64,000 bases of DNA, taken from the NCBI RefSeq assembly GCF_030409415.1, contig NZ_JAUFPW010000032.1, forward strand, positions 124,001 through 188,000, given 5' to 3'. Made by a program: the position numbers and the translations under genes. The notes under the pieces are model-generated. The model was not told the origin of the DNA. It worked only from the letters and a program-made list of their open reading frames with translations, and did no database searches. This DNA is from Pedobacter aquatilis (GTDB lineage Bacteria; Bacteroidota; Bacteroidia; Sphingobacteriales; Sphingobacteriaceae). Below, piece after piece: positions 44,235-53,676 of this stretch; the first letter of the stretch is position 1, and every line of letters begins with the position of its first letter.

Positions 44235-45491
44235 ATGGGAAGATTACCTTTCATTATTGCTGCCTGCATTTTAATTACAGCCTTTGATATTTATTGTTAC
44301 CGAGCCATTGTTTCGGTTTTTAAAAAATGGAAGCCATCAACAAAAAAAATATTTGGCATTTTATATTGGAGCTTTAGTATATCATTAATTATCGGAGTTT
44401 TTGCTGGCATATATCTGAATCTCTTTTTAACTTTGAGGGCAATTATTTTAGTTGCTTTCTTTCTAACAGTAGCTTGTAAATTGGCAATGTTGCCTTTTCT
44501 TGTGTTAGATGATATAAGAAGATTATTCATCAAACTTTTTAAAAGGAAAGAAGCAAAACAAGCTGTTCAAAGAGCAGATGTACCAGAAGATATAGACCAG
44601 ATTTCTCGCTCTGAATTTTTAGTGAAAGCAGGTTTAGTCGCTGCTGCAGTTCCGTTAACGTCGTTAAGTTGGGGCATTATTTCTGGAGCATACGATTATC
44701 AGGTTAGACGTGTAAATTTAATCCTTCCCAACTTACCAAAGGCTTTCGATGGCATTACAATGGCACAAATTTCCGACATTCACTCAGGCAGTTTTTACAA
44801 TAAAACTGCTGTTAAAGGCGGGGTAGAAATGCTCTTAGCCGAAAAGCCAGATTTCGTTTTCTTTACTGGTGATTTGGTAAACAATCTCACAAATGAGGTA
44901 AAAGAGTATCAGGACATATTCGCAAAAGTAAAAGCACCATTGGGCGTTTATTCTACATTAGGTAACCACGATTATGGCGACTATTATTTTGGTAAAGAAT
45001 CATCGCCAGCCAAGGTCAAAAACCTTAAAGATATTATTGAGGTTCATAAAATAATGGGTTACGATTTATTGATGAACCAAAATCGCCGATTAAAAGTTGA
45101 TGGTGAAGAAATTGGAATTTTAGGCATTGAAAACTGGGGAATGGGTCGTTTCCCTAAATATGGAAAAATGGAATTGGCGGTGCAAAATACTGATGATTTA
45201 CCTGTTAAACTTTTGCTAAGTCATGACCCATCACATTGGCGTGGAGAAGTTTTGCAAAAGTATCCTCAAATCGATGCCATGTTTAGCGGACACACACACG
45301 GCATGCAGTTTGGCGTTCGGTTAAAAGAATATCAATGGAGCCCGGTTCAGTATATTTACAAAGAATGGGCTGGCTTATATCGCGAACAGCAACAACAACT
45401 TTATGTTAACGTTGGCTATGGCTTTTTAGGTTACCCAGGCAGGGTTGGTATTTTACCAGAGATAACTGTATTTACTTTAAAAAGAGCTTAA
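44235..45491 (+). CDS. Membrane-anchored metallophosphoesterase (YaeI-like)
   Basis: 418 aa. Three N-terminal helices (about 4-22, 35-58, 66-88), a charged loop, a short hydrophobic segment near 135-150, then a calcineurin-like domain with the metal ligands in QISDIHSGSF, FTGDLVNN, LGNHDYGDYY, LLSHDPSHW and FSGHTHGMQFG. Relatives such as YaeI and LpxH-like proteins cleave phosphodiesters in phospholipid or lipid A metabolism. It follows the VWA/ATPase pair on the same strand and may belong to that transcript. Confidence 0.9.
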   Translation: MGRLPFIIAACILITAFDIYCYRAIVSVFKKWKPSTKKIFGILYWSFSISLIIGVFAGIYLNLFLTLRAIILVAFFLTVACKLAMLPFLVLDDIRRLFIKLFKRKEAKQAVQRADVPEDIDQISRSEFLVKAGLVAAAVPLTSLSWGIISGAYDYQVRRVNLILPNLPKAFDGITMAQISDIHSGSFYNKTAVKGGVEMLLAEKPDFVFFTGDLVNNLTNEVKEYQDIFAKVKAPLGVYSTLGNHDYGDYYFGKESSPAKVKNLKDIIEVHKIMGYDLLMNQNRRLKVDGEEIGILGIENWGMGRFPKYGKMELAVQNTDDLPVKLLLSHDPSHWRGEVLQKYPQIDAMFSGHTHGMQFGVRLKEYQWSPVQYIYKEWAGLYREQQQQLYVNVGYGFLGYPGRVGILPEITVFTLKRA

Positions 45492-45587
45492 AAGAATGAT
45501 TGAGCTTTGAATGACTGAATTAGTGAATATCCGCAAAATGCAAGAAACATTCTTTAATTCAATCATCCTCTCATTCAATAATTAAAT
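45492..45587. repeat. GAATGATTGA-word inverted repeat between convergent genes
   Basis: GAATGATTGAGCTTTGAATG on the left, ATTCAATCATCCTCTCATTC on the right. The only member of the word-repeat set that lies between convergent genes. Confidence 0.6.
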
Positions 45588-46277
45588 CTACCCCGCATTA
45601 AAACGATAACCAACACCTCTAACGGTTTGTAATAACTGCGGATTATCAGGATTCAATTCTATTTTCTTACGCAAGCGAACAATGTGCATGTCTAATGTAC
45701 GTGTGTTTACATCAGAGTTGTACCCCCATACCACAAGCATTAATTCATCACGATTAATAACCTTACCAGGATTACGTAAGAAATAAAGTAGAATACGGTT
45801 TTCTAAAATCGTTAGCTCAATTTTCTTACCATCTCTAAATAAAGTATGAATATTAGGATGGTGCTCCATACTACCAAAACGATGTATTTCGGCAGAGTCT
45901 TTATTAACTATAAATTTGACTTTACTCTCCAACATGGCAACTAAAACATCCATATTAAATGGTTTGGTGATATAATCAGATGCGCCAAAATTATAAGCAT
46001 CAATTTTATCTACATCCTGAGCTTTGGCAGTCATCATAATTATCAAATTCTCGAAACCCTGCTTACGAACAGATTCACAAACTTCGGCACCTTGTTTACC
46101 AGGCATCATCCAGTCCAATAAAACAATATCAGGTTGGTCTGCTAAAATCATTCGCTCACCAGCTTCGCCATCATTAGCTTCAAGCACATTGTAACCTTCG
46201 GCCTTTAAACGGTGCGCCACCAAAAAACGAAGATTTTCATCATCTTCTACAATTAATATTTTTACTTCTTTAGACAT
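45588..46277 (-). CDS. OmpR-family response regulator
   Basis: 229 aa. Receiver domain with acidic pocket E11-D12-D13, phosphoacceptor D55 in VLLDWMMPG and the conserved Lys near 105 in DYITKPFN; winged-helix DNA-binding domain with LTILENRILLYFLRNPGKVINRDEL and HIVRLRKKIE-type recognition helix, ending VRGVGYRFN. Resembles RprY of Bacteroides. Encoded 180 nt after the histidine kinase and likely its partner. Confidence 0.95.
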   Translation of the reverse strand: MSKEVKILIVEDDENLRFLVAHRLKAEGYNVLEANDGEAGERMILADQPDIVLLDWMMPGKQGAEVCESVRKQGFENLIIMMTAKAQDVDKIDAYNFGASDYITKPFNMDVLVAMLESKVKFIVNKDSAEIHRFGSMEHHPNIHTLFRDGKKIELTILENRILLYFLRNPGKVINRDELMLVVWGYNSDVNTRTLDMHIVRLRKKIELNPDNPQLLQTVRGVGYRFNAG

Positions 46278-46457
46278 TTGTATGTGTATTATTTGGTTGT
46301 AAAGTTTAAAGGTTGGAAGGTTTTAAAAAACTGTTCCCGAAAGCTTTAATATTACAACATTTAAATTTTATATTTTATTTAGAGCGCTACAACTTGCAAA
46401 GGTTTAAGTTAAAAGATTGTATTTGAACATTTCAACTTTAAAACCTTAAAACTCCTG
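46278..46457. repeat. Kinase-regulator gap, GTTTAAAGGTT-word inverted repeat
   Basis: Left words AAGTTTAAAGGTTGGAAGG, right words TTCAACTTTAAAACCTTAAA, imperfectly complementary over most of the 180-bp gap. The gap sits between a sensor kinase and its regulator, which normally abut. Confidence 0.6.
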
Positions 46458-48125
46458 TTAACTATTATATGGCAATACAATTTTAAATTCTGTGCCCACA
46501 CCCACTTTACTCTTAACAGTAATTTCGCCAAGCATAAAGTTAACCAGTTCTTTACAAAATGCCAAACCCAAGCCTACACTTCCCATTTGGTTATATTCGT
46601 TCTGTATTCTAAAAAACTTCTTAAAGATATTATTTAATTCTGAAGATGGGATGCCGATTCCTTTATCAGCAAAGCGAAAAACCAAAACGCCTTTTATCAG
46701 CTTTGCGCTAATGTGCAGTTTCTTATTTTCTGGTTTAGAATACTTATAAGCATTCTCTGCTAAATTATCGAACAAACTACCCAATAAAACCGGATCCGTT
46801 ATAAAGGTTTTAAATCCTACAACTTCGTATGTTATAGCAAAATCGGGATGTTTCAAGGTGTGCGATTCTATTGTACTTTCAATAAAATCTTTAATATTAA
46901 CCTCTTCCTGGTTAAATTTAATGGCCTTATTCTCAATTTGAGTAAATGCGAGTAATTTATTCATCAAACCATTTAATTTATCAGCTTCTTCATCTAAAAT
47001 CTTACCATAAAGATGCTGTTCCTTTTGACTTAAAGATGGTGCGCTTTTAATATTATTACCCGCAATTTTAATTACACTCACCGGCGTTTTAAACTCATGC
47101 GTTAGGTTATTTACAAAATCGTATTGTAGCTTAAACATTTTACTGTTGATGTTTAAGTTTCTATAAATTAAAAAGGCCACTAACAACAATACTCCATAAA
47201 CCAAAAGCAAAACCAGCGCAATTGGCAAAAAGTAGATAAAAATTTCTTTTTTTATGTATGATTTTGAAGAAGTGAAATACAATTTAAAATCTGAAAAAGC
47301 ACCCGGCAAAGCAATTTCAGTTGTTATATTTTCATCTGATGTATCTATCGGATCGTAAGTTAAAGGCTCAACCTTGATGCTTTGATACAATAAAGGGCGA
47401 GTATTAATAACGTTTATTTTGTAAGGATTCAATTCGAAAACCAGCATATCTTGCTGATACACCGGAGAAGGCTCAAGCTTACGCTGAAGCATTTCTTTAT
47501 ACATTTTTAAATCTTCCTGACGAGGGATGTTTAAGTAAGTTATCTTGTTTGATAAAACGACCGAGAAATTTGTAAATAATTCTTCCTGCGATGGAACCGA
47601 AGCCGTATCGAGCTGGTCAATAAAACGAACAAGTTTTAATGCCATTCCATTAAAGTCATCATTAACTTTAAAAGAGCGGGTATCGTCTTCAGAAAATAAT
47701 TTAACAGAATCGGGCTTTACCGTTTTACCAAATTGAAATATAGATTTTGGTCCGATTGAGAAATGGCCCGCATTCATTCCATCTTTAACCGGCGTATTTT
47801 TAACCTCCGAATCGTAAAACGTTACTTTAGATACGAAAGGATATTTCAGTGTAACGGTATCAACAAATTTAGAGGCAGTAGCCGAATCTAAAAAGCCATT
47901 GTAATAAGAAACTTCAGGTATTTTATTCTGGAAGAATTCATTATAAGATTGAATACTTTGCTCTAAAACGTTAACCTTTTCTGAAACAAATTCATTTTCG
48001 ATTGATTTTTTGCTGTAATTAAAAGCTAAAAACAATGAAAGAATAAAGAGTACAGAGATGAGCACGATGAAGGTAACACTCAACGAGAAATTTTTCCGAT
48101 AACCACTCTTCTTTTCCAAGGCCAT
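46458..48125 (-). CDS. Sensor histidine kinase
   Basis: 555 aa. Helix 1 about 13-36, a periplasmic sensor region of roughly 255 residues, helix 2 about 295-322, then the kinase: phosphoacceptor H343 in NNLTHEFKTPVSV, N box DNLAENAYKYSKP, G1 DKGIGIP, F box FKKFFRI and G2 GSVGLGLAF. The sensor region has no recognised domain. The start codon lies 3 nt after the stop of the S9-like lipoprotein gene, so the two are translationally linked. Partner regulator downstream. Confidence 0.93.
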   Translation of the reverse strand: MALEKKSGYRKNFSLSVTFIVLISVLFILSLFLAFNYSKKSIENEFVSEKVNVLEQSIQSYNEFFQNKIPEVSYYNGFLDSATASKFVDTVTLKYPFVSKVTFYDSEVKNTPVKDGMNAGHFSIGPKSIFQFGKTVKPDSVKLFSEDDTRSFKVNDDFNGMALKLVRFIDQLDTASVPSQEELFTNFSVVLSNKITYLNIPRQEDLKMYKEMLQRKLEPSPVYQQDMLVFELNPYKINVINTRPLLYQSIKVEPLTYDPIDTSDENITTEIALPGAFSDFKLYFTSSKSYIKKEIFIYFLPIALVLLLVYGVLLLVAFLIYRNLNINSKMFKLQYDFVNNLTHEFKTPVSVIKIAGNNIKSAPSLSQKEQHLYGKILDEEADKLNGLMNKLLAFTQIENKAIKFNQEEVNIKDFIESTIESHTLKHPDFAITYEVVGFKTFITDPVLLGSLFDNLAENAYKYSKPENKKLHISAKLIKGVLVFRFADKGIGIPSSELNNIFKKFFRIQNEYNQMGSVGLGLAFCKELVNFMLGEITVKSKVGVGTEFKIVLPYNS

Positions 48126-48128
48126 AAC

Positions 48129-50015
48129 CTATTTTTTATTCAGGTTTTCTTGTAAAAATTCTTCCAGCGCCTTATATAAAGCAGTTCTACCCTGCTGCCT
48201 TAAAACCGGATTCGGACCTTCTTCTTTCTCTATGTAAGTAACAGAAACATTGCTTTTTTTAAGTTCTTTTACAAATTGAACGCCTTGCGCAACATTTACG
48301 CGAGGGTCTTTTGGGTTTTGAGCAATAAAGAGCGGTGCTTTAAATCTATCTGCATGAAAAACAGGCGATGCAAAACGAATGTAATCAGTATCAGTTTCAG
48401 GGTTGCCAAATATTTCATAGTACATCTGCAAATTTGATTTTAAGAATGGCGGTATTGTTGTTAAATAGCTAAATAAACTGATTACTCCAGAATTTGAGCC
48501 ACCACAAGCATAAATATCGGGATTTTTATATAAACAATTTAGTGCAATAAATCCACCTAATCCATTACCATAAATGGCAACTTTTTTAGGATTTGCAATT
48601 TTTTTCTGAACGAGCCATCTAACACCATCGTTAACATCTTCTTGAATTTTATCACTCCATTCCCTAAATCCGGCAGCATAAAATGATTTACCATAACCAC
48701 CAGAACCACGGTAGTTAACCTGCAATACAGCATAACCCCTATTTGCAAGAAATTGAACATCGGCATTGTAGCCCCAAGTATTTCTACTGCCTGGACCATT
48801 ATGAGGCAAAACCACAACGGGTAAATTTGTTGGCTTTTTATTTTTTGGCAGCGTTAAATAGCCGTTTATCTGCAAGCCATCACTAGCTTTATAACTTATT
48901 GGCTTCATTTGGCTCATATCATCCTCACTAATTGATGGATTGATATCTGCCAGTTTTTTAAGCTTATTCTGGTTAACTATATACAAATAGTAAGAACCTG
49001 GGTTTCTATCTGTATAAGTTCTAACTACAAAAACATTATCATTTTTATCTTTATCCATTATTCGCCACTCGGCTCCAGGTAAAAGCTGATCTATTTTTGA
49101 ATAAGTAATTCTGGTACTATCATCTAAATAATATTTTTCTTTCTTCCAGGTTTCGCAAGTAACAAACATCATTCTCTTCTTAGCCTTCGAGTATTTGGCA
49201 TCAACTACATTTAGCGTGTCGTTACTAAACAAAACCTGCTTTTCTGCTCCTGTTTTTAAATCTAATGCCACCAAGGCATTTTTATCTCTGTTTACGTTAG
49301 AAATGGCGTAAAGCACATCAGTTTCATTTTCTGAGAAGGCAACTGGTTGGAGCGTTGTTTCGAAATTGTTTGTAATTACCGCCTTAAATGGTAAACGTTC
49401 GTTCTCGCGATATAAAAGTGTCTCATTCACGCCATCACTAGCCACAGCAATTTTTAAAATCCCTTTATTATCGGTTACCCACTCTGTAACATTACCAGGA
49501 TTTTTCGCTGCAATATCCATATTTCCAGTACGAACATTAAGTCTGTAAACATCAAAAACAGTTGAATCTCGTTTATTTGAAGCAACGATAATATACTTAT
49601 CATCAATAAGCTGATCTTCTATAACACGCAGTCGATTTTTTTCGTTCGAACTTAGTTGTTTTCGTTTGCTCCCATCTTTACTCACCACGAACAAATCAGA
49701 TTTTCTTTCTTTGGATTCATCTTCGGTATAATAAATCAACTCATTATTACTGGTCCAGAAATAAAAACTTATGCTTTTTTCTTCCAGATGAGTAAGTTGT
49801 TTCACTGTTCCATTTTCAATATCCTCTACAAAAAGATCTAGTTTTTTATCCTGAAGTTTTAAATATGAAAGAGATTTCCCATCGGGAGATACATGGTAGT
49901 ATGCTTTATCTTGAGTACGAAAAAAATTATCTACAGGAATAGTTTGCTCTTTTTTTGAACCTTTGCAAGCCAAAATAAAAGCCACTACAGCCAATAAAAC
50001 AATTCTTTTAAACAT
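48129..50015 (-). CDS. S9 prolyl-oligopeptidase-like lipoprotein, catalytically impaired
   Basis: 628 aa from the ATG at 50015, which opens a lipoprotein signal with lipobox ILAC (Cys17); an upstream in-frame ATG (50093) lies before the promoter and is rejected. A beta-propeller (about 40-350) precedes an alpha/beta-hydrolase domain (from GYLTLPKNKKPTNLPVVV). The nucleophile elbow, normally GxSxGG, reads GNGLGG with G485 in place of Ser; the catalytic His position in the EEGHG-type block reads EEGPNP (P601). Asp570 (NPKDPRVN) remains. It should bind but not cleave peptides. First gene of an operon with a histidine kinase and regulator. Confidence 0.9.
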   Translation of the reverse strand: MFKRIVLLAVVAFILACKGSKKEQTIPVDNFFRTQDKAYYHVSPDGKSLSYLKLQDKKLDLFVEDIENGTVKQLTHLEEKSISFYFWTSNNELIYYTEDESKERKSDLFVVSKDGSKRKQLSSNEKNRLRVIEDQLIDDKYIIVASNKRDSTVFDVYRLNVRTGNMDIAAKNPGNVTEWVTDNKGILKIAVASDGVNETLLYRENERLPFKAVITNNFETTLQPVAFSENETDVLYAISNVNRDKNALVALDLKTGAEKQVLFSNDTLNVVDAKYSKAKKRMMFVTCETWKKEKYYLDDSTRITYSKIDQLLPGAEWRIMDKDKNDNVFVVRTYTDRNPGSYYLYIVNQNKLKKLADINPSISEDDMSQMKPISYKASDGLQINGYLTLPKNKKPTNLPVVVLPHNGPGSRNTWGYNADVQFLANRGYAVLQVNYRGSGGYGKSFYAAGFREWSDKIQEDVNDGVRWLVQKKIANPKKVAIYGNGLGGFIALNCLYKNPDIYACGGSNSGVISLFSYLTTIPPFLKSNLQMYYEIFGNPETDTDYIRFASPVFHADRFKAPLFIAQNPKDPRVNVAQGVQFVKELKKSNVSVTYIEKEEGPNPVLRQQGRTALYKALEEFLQENLNKK

Positions 50016-50035
50016 AATCTCTTTTTTCGGGACGA

Positions 50036-50043
50036 CAAAAATA
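50036..50043 (-). promoter_or_regulatory. -7 element TATTTTTG of the S9-like gene
   Basis: Exact TAnnTTTG on the reverse strand, 20 nt before the ATG at 50015. Supports that start codon. Confidence 0.5.
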
Positions 50044-50239
50044 TAATAACCTAATAGCTTAAGGGTATTATGCAGTAAGAATGTTACCAACATTGCAAAT
50101 ACCCGATTAGTTCCAATTTAGTATTTAAAATAAACAGACGAAATAAAATACAGGTAACATTTAAAATACGTTTTATCTGCTAATGGAGTTTAAAGAATTA
50201 GGTATTAAAATGTTACATTTAAAACGAATATTTTCTATA

Positions 50240-52063
50240 ATGAAGTCTGTAATTTTTATTCTTTTAGTTCTGACTGCCATCGCTTCGAATGCACAAACAT
50301 TTCGGCCTGGTAGACAAATTGCCAATGATGATGCATCGTTAGCAATTCAGTATTATCAGGATGGTGATTATGAAAAAGCTTCCGTTTTATTAGAAAAACT
50401 CTTCGCAAACCCAAATAACGAGGGTTATTTTGATATTTATTTTAATGTTTTGCTGAAGCTGAAAAAATATGATGTTGCAGAGAAAACAGTAAAAAAACAA
50501 ATCAAGCTATCGCCTGATAATGAAATGTATGTGGTAGCCTTGGGTAAATTATATCAAGAAAAAGGCGATGCAACAGCGGCCAATAAAATATTTACCGAAG
50601 CAATAAATAAATTACCAAAAGACGAATTTCGGATTAGAATGCTTGCGAATAATTTTTATCGTTTTGAGAATTATGAATACGCAATACAAGCCTTTAAATA
50701 TGGGCGAAAAATATTAAATGACGAGAAGGCTTTTGCATTTGAACTTTTAAACATTTATCGCTTTAAAAAAGACAAACCAATGTTGATGCAGGAATATTTG
50801 GATATTTTACCAACTGCTCCACAACTTCTACCACAGGCAGAAGCCGTTTTATCAATGATTTTCGAAGATAAAAATGATTACCAAACCTTCCAAGCCGGAA
50901 TTTTAAAGAAAATTCAAAAAGCACCAGATGTTGAAATTTATATTCAACTGCTTACATGGAACTACATACAACAGCAAGAATATGATATGGCACTGCGACA
51001 GTTAATTGCTTATGATAAACGAACCAAAGCCGATGGAACTACGCTTTTTAATGCTGTTTATACTTTTGCTGATAACGGTGCTTTTGACACAGCAATTAAA
51101 GCTTACGAATACATAATTAGTAAAGGAAAAGAAAATCGATATTACCTTCCTGCCAAAATCGAATTGCTCAATACAAAATATAATATTCAAACCAAAGGGA
51201 AATTTAATATCGCAGATTTAGACCTATTAGCCAAAGATTATCAGGTTCTATTAGATGAAAACGGCAAAAACAAGAATACTTTATTTGCCATAAAAAAATG
51301 GTCGAACTTACAATCGTACTACTTAAATCAACCAAAAAAGGCTGAAATTGCCTTGGAGGAAGCGCTGAAATTGCCGGGATTAACTCCGCAGGAAAATGGC
51401 CAGCTTAAACTTGATTTGGGCGACATTTACATTTTAACCAAACAACCTTGGGAGGCATTTTTGGTTTATGAACAGGTAAGTAAGCAGTTTGAAGGACAAC
51501 CGATTGGCAACGAAGCAAGATTTAGAAGCGCAAAACTTTCCTTTTATCAAGGAAACTTCGAGTATAGCATGAGTCAATGCTTAATTTTAAAAGCCGCAAC
51601 CACCCAATTAATTGCAAACGATGCATTAAATTTAAGTCTTTTAATATCCGATAATATTCAAACCCCAACAGATAGTAATGCGCTAAAGATGTATGCCGAT
51701 GCTGAAATGCTGGCATTTAGCAATTTGCCAGAGCAATCCATTAAAAAATTAGATAGTATTTCAATTGCATTCCCTCAAAATACGCTTGCAGATGCAATAT
51801 TGATGAGCAAAGCAAAAATATTGATAAAATCAGATCAATTTGAAGCAGCCGCTGCAATTTTAAAACAAGTTGGCGAAAATTATAAAGATGGAATATGGAC
51901 TGATGATGCCCTTTTTACCCTTGCTGATATATATGAAAAAAAGCTAAATGATTTAGTACAGGCTAAATTGTATTTCCAAAAGTTAATTACCGATTATCCG
52001 GGAAGTATGTTTAGTGCGGAAGCTAGAAAAAGATTTAGAAATTTACGCGGAGACGGTGTTTAA
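50240..52063 (+). CDS. Exported TPR-repeat protein
   Basis: 607 aa from the ATG at 50240, which begins the signal peptide MKSVIFILLVLTAIASNAQ; an earlier ATG (50183) would bury it. Some fifteen helix-turn-helix units of TPR type follow: YYQDGDYEKASVLLEKLFANP near 37-57, PDNEMYVVALGKLYQEKGD, and the C-terminal FTLADIYEKKLNDLVQAKLYFQKLITDYPGS. TPR solenoids mediate protein contacts; this one is periplasmic. The last 100 residues resemble the BamD/YbgF-type repeats. Stop overlaps the convergent small gene by 4 bp. Confidence 0.87.
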   Translation: MKSVIFILLVLTAIASNAQTFRPGRQIANDDASLAIQYYQDGDYEKASVLLEKLFANPNNEGYFDIYFNVLLKLKKYDVAEKTVKKQIKLSPDNEMYVVALGKLYQEKGDATAANKIFTEAINKLPKDEFRIRMLANNFYRFENYEYAIQAFKYGRKILNDEKAFAFELLNIYRFKKDKPMLMQEYLDILPTAPQLLPQAEAVLSMIFEDKNDYQTFQAGILKKIQKAPDVEIYIQLLTWNYIQQQEYDMALRQLIAYDKRTKADGTTLFNAVYTFADNGAFDTAIKAYEYIISKGKENRYYLPAKIELLNTKYNIQTKGKFNIADLDLLAKDYQVLLDENGKNKNTLFAIKKWSNLQSYYLNQPKKAEIALEEALKLPGLTPQENGQLKLDLGDIYILTKQPWEAFLVYEQVSKQFEGQPIGNEARFRSAKLSFYQGNFEYSMSQCLILKAATTQLIANDALNLSLLISDNIQTPTDSNALKMYADAEMLAFSNLPEQSIKKLDSISIAFPQNTLADAILMSKAKILIKSDQFEAAAAILKQVGENYKDGIWTDDALFTLADIYEKKLNDLVQAKLYFQKLITDYPGSMFSAEARKRFRNLRGDGV

Positions 52064-52389
52064 TCCTCACCTTCCTTTTTCTCGTTCTCTTGCTTACCGT
52101 AACGTTTTTGCATTTCTAAGGCTAAACCAACTTCAATAATAAATGCATATAATGCACAATTAAAAACTAACCCAAAAAAGTATAGTGCAGAATTTACACT
52201 AAAAATCTTCCACAAAAAAGTATGGGTTGGAAATTGAAAAAACGAATATAAATCGGCTAGAGCACTTAGTAAAAAATTAGGCGCAAATACATTTTTATCC
52301 TGAGATACGAATGCAAAAAAACAAATTGTGGTTAAAACAGCAATAATAATAAATGCCTTGAAACATCTATATGGGCGAAAAAATTTCAT
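52060..52389 (-). CDS. Small membrane protein of unknown function
   Basis: 109 aa. Helices near 11-30 and 67-92, Lys/Glu-rich tail (MQKRYGKQENEKKEGED). No family recognised. It reads on the minus strand between the TPR gene and DUF4286, and its stop overlaps the TPR gene stop by 4 bp. No -7 element was found upstream. Real-gene status rests on the membrane protein pattern. Confidence 0.6.
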   Translation of the reverse strand: MKFFRPYRCFKAFIIIAVLTTICFFAFVSQDKNVFAPNFLLSALADLYSFFQFPTHTFLWKIFSVNSALYFFGLVFNCALYAFIIEVGLALEMQKRYGKQENEKKEGED

Positions 52390-52516
52390 TAAGGGGCGAT
52401 TGTTAATTCTAAAACACTAAGATCGAAAAATTTATCATTTATTTTAACAAATTAAAAAGATTAATATTTTACATTCCGGCATCACAATTAAGGCATCATT
52501 AGCCAAGCATATTATT

Positions 52517-52524
52517 TATATTTG
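52517..52524 (+). promoter_or_regulatory. -7 element TATATTTG of the DUF4286 gene
   Basis: Exact TAnnTTTG followed by TAC and the ATG at 52528. The element itself includes a TTG that gene callers may take as the start. Predicts a leaderless mRNA. Confidence 0.55.
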
Positions 52525-52527
52525 TAC

Positions 52528-52830
52528 ATGCTTTTATACAACGTAACCTTAATATTAGAAGATACTGCAGCAAATGAGTGGTTAAAATGGATGAATGAAA
52601 TCCACATTCCCGAAGTTTTAGCTACGGGCATGTTTGTATCACACAGACTCTTAAAAGTAATAGATTCTCCAAATGAAGGTGTAACTTATTGTGCCCAATA
52701 TGTGGTTGATAGTTTAGAGAATTACAATGAATATCAAGAAAAATATGCCCCAGCTTTACAAGAAGATTTAAATTCTAAGTTTAAAAATAGGTTTGTAGCT
52801 TACCGCAGTTTAATGGAGTTTGTTGGTTAA
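52528..52830 (+). CDS. DUF4286 protein
   Basis: 100 aa. Start at the ATG 52528 (MLLYNVTLILED); a TTG two codons earlier lies inside the -7 element. Small ferredoxin-like/antibiotic-monooxygenase-like fold suggested by strands MLLYNVTLIL and VTYCAQYVVDSLENYNEYQ and by EWLKWMNEIHIPEVLATGMF, the family signature. Bacteroidota-specific, function unknown. Convergent with the mazG-like gene. Confidence 0.88.
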   Translation: MLLYNVTLILEDTAANEWLKWMNEIHIPEVLATGMFVSHRLLKVIDSPNEGVTYCAQYVVDSLENYNEYQEKYAPALQEDLNSKFKNRFVAYRSLMEFVG

Positions 52831-52839
52831 ATACCCATA

Positions 52840-53166
52840 TTATTTCAGTTTCTGATTATTTTTATGCCTGTCCGCATCGCGGATGGTTTTCTTTTGGAGA
52901 TTTTTTTCAAGTGCTTCAGTTAAATTTATCCCGGTTTGATTGGCCAAACAAATCAACACAAACATAACATCAGCCATTTCGTCGGCGAGGTTAACATCTT
53001 CATCACTTTTTTTGAAAGATTGCTCTCCATATTTACGAGCCATAATACGGGCAACTTCACCAACTTCTTCCATTAAAATAGCCGTATTTGTTAGCTCATT
53101 AAAATATCTAATTCCAGTTGTGTTAATCCACTTATCTACAATTTCTTGCGCTTCGTTAATGGTCAT
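52840..53166 (-). CDS. MazG-like nucleotide pyrophosphohydrolase
   Basis: 108 aa. All-alpha NTP pyrophosphatase of the MazG superfamily, with metal ligands E33-E34-x-x-E37 (MEEVGEVAR) and E63-x-x-D66 (ADEMADVMF). It hydrolyses nucleoside triphosphates to monophosphates, probably cleaning damaged or toxic nucleotides. The ATG lies 3 nt after the dtd stop, so the two genes are coupled. Confidence 0.93.
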   Translation of the reverse strand: MTINEAQEIVDKWINTTGIRYFNELTNTAILMEEVGEVARIMARKYGEQSFKKSDEDVNLADEMADVMFVLICLANQTGINLTEALEKNLQKKTIRDADRHKNNQKLK

Positions 53167-53169
53167 CGC

Positions 53170-53622
53170 TTATTCCTTATTTTTAGTATCAATTACAATC
53201 GTAACCGGTCCATCATTAAGCAAACTTATTTTCATATCTGCGCCAAAAATTCCAGTTTCAACCTTTTTACCAAGCAAAGCTGATAACTTTTCTATCATTT
53301 TTTCATAAAGCGGTATTGCAAAATCGGGTCTGGCAGCTCTGGTAAACCCAGGTCGGTTTCCTTTTTTTGTAGCGGCAAACAATGTAAACTGACTGACTAA
53401 AAGAATGCTCCCACCAACATCGGCAAGTGCCTTATTCATTAAATCATTCTCATCAGAAAAAACTCGCATATTTACAATTTTCTGCGCAAGCCAATCTAAA
53501 TCTTCAGCGGTATCGGCATCTTCAATACCTAAAAGCGCTAAAAAACCCAACCCTATTTGTCCTGTTATATGGCCATCAACAACGCAACTTGCATGTGTAA
53601 CTCTTTGTAAAACTGCTCGCAT
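53170..53622 (-). CDS. dtd: D-aminoacyl-tRNA deacylase
   Basis: 150 aa. Removes D-amino acids (and glycine from tRNA-Ala) mischarged on tRNA. Diagnostic SQFTLFA motif at 77-83 and the GPVTI motif near 137-141 carrying the chiral-selective Gly-Pro; start MRAVLQRVTHASCVVDG is typical. Second gene of the rsgA-dtd-mazG operon. Confidence 0.97.
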   Translation of the reverse strand: MRAVLQRVTHASCVVDGHITGQIGLGFLALLGIEDADTAEDLDWLAQKIVNMRVFSDENDLMNKALADVGGSILLVSQFTLFAATKKGNRPGFTRAARPDFAIPLYEKMIEKLSALLGKKVETGIFGADMKISLLNDGPVTIVIDTKNKE

Positions 53623-53676
53623 AATAAACTTGAAAATTATAATGAGAAAGATAATATTTTGAATTATTGCCTTAAG

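Noticed and set aside
50016..50093. N-terminal extension of the S9-like protein from an earlier ATG
   Set aside because: It would place the lipoprotein signal 26 residues in and would start upstream of the -7 element at 50036-50043.
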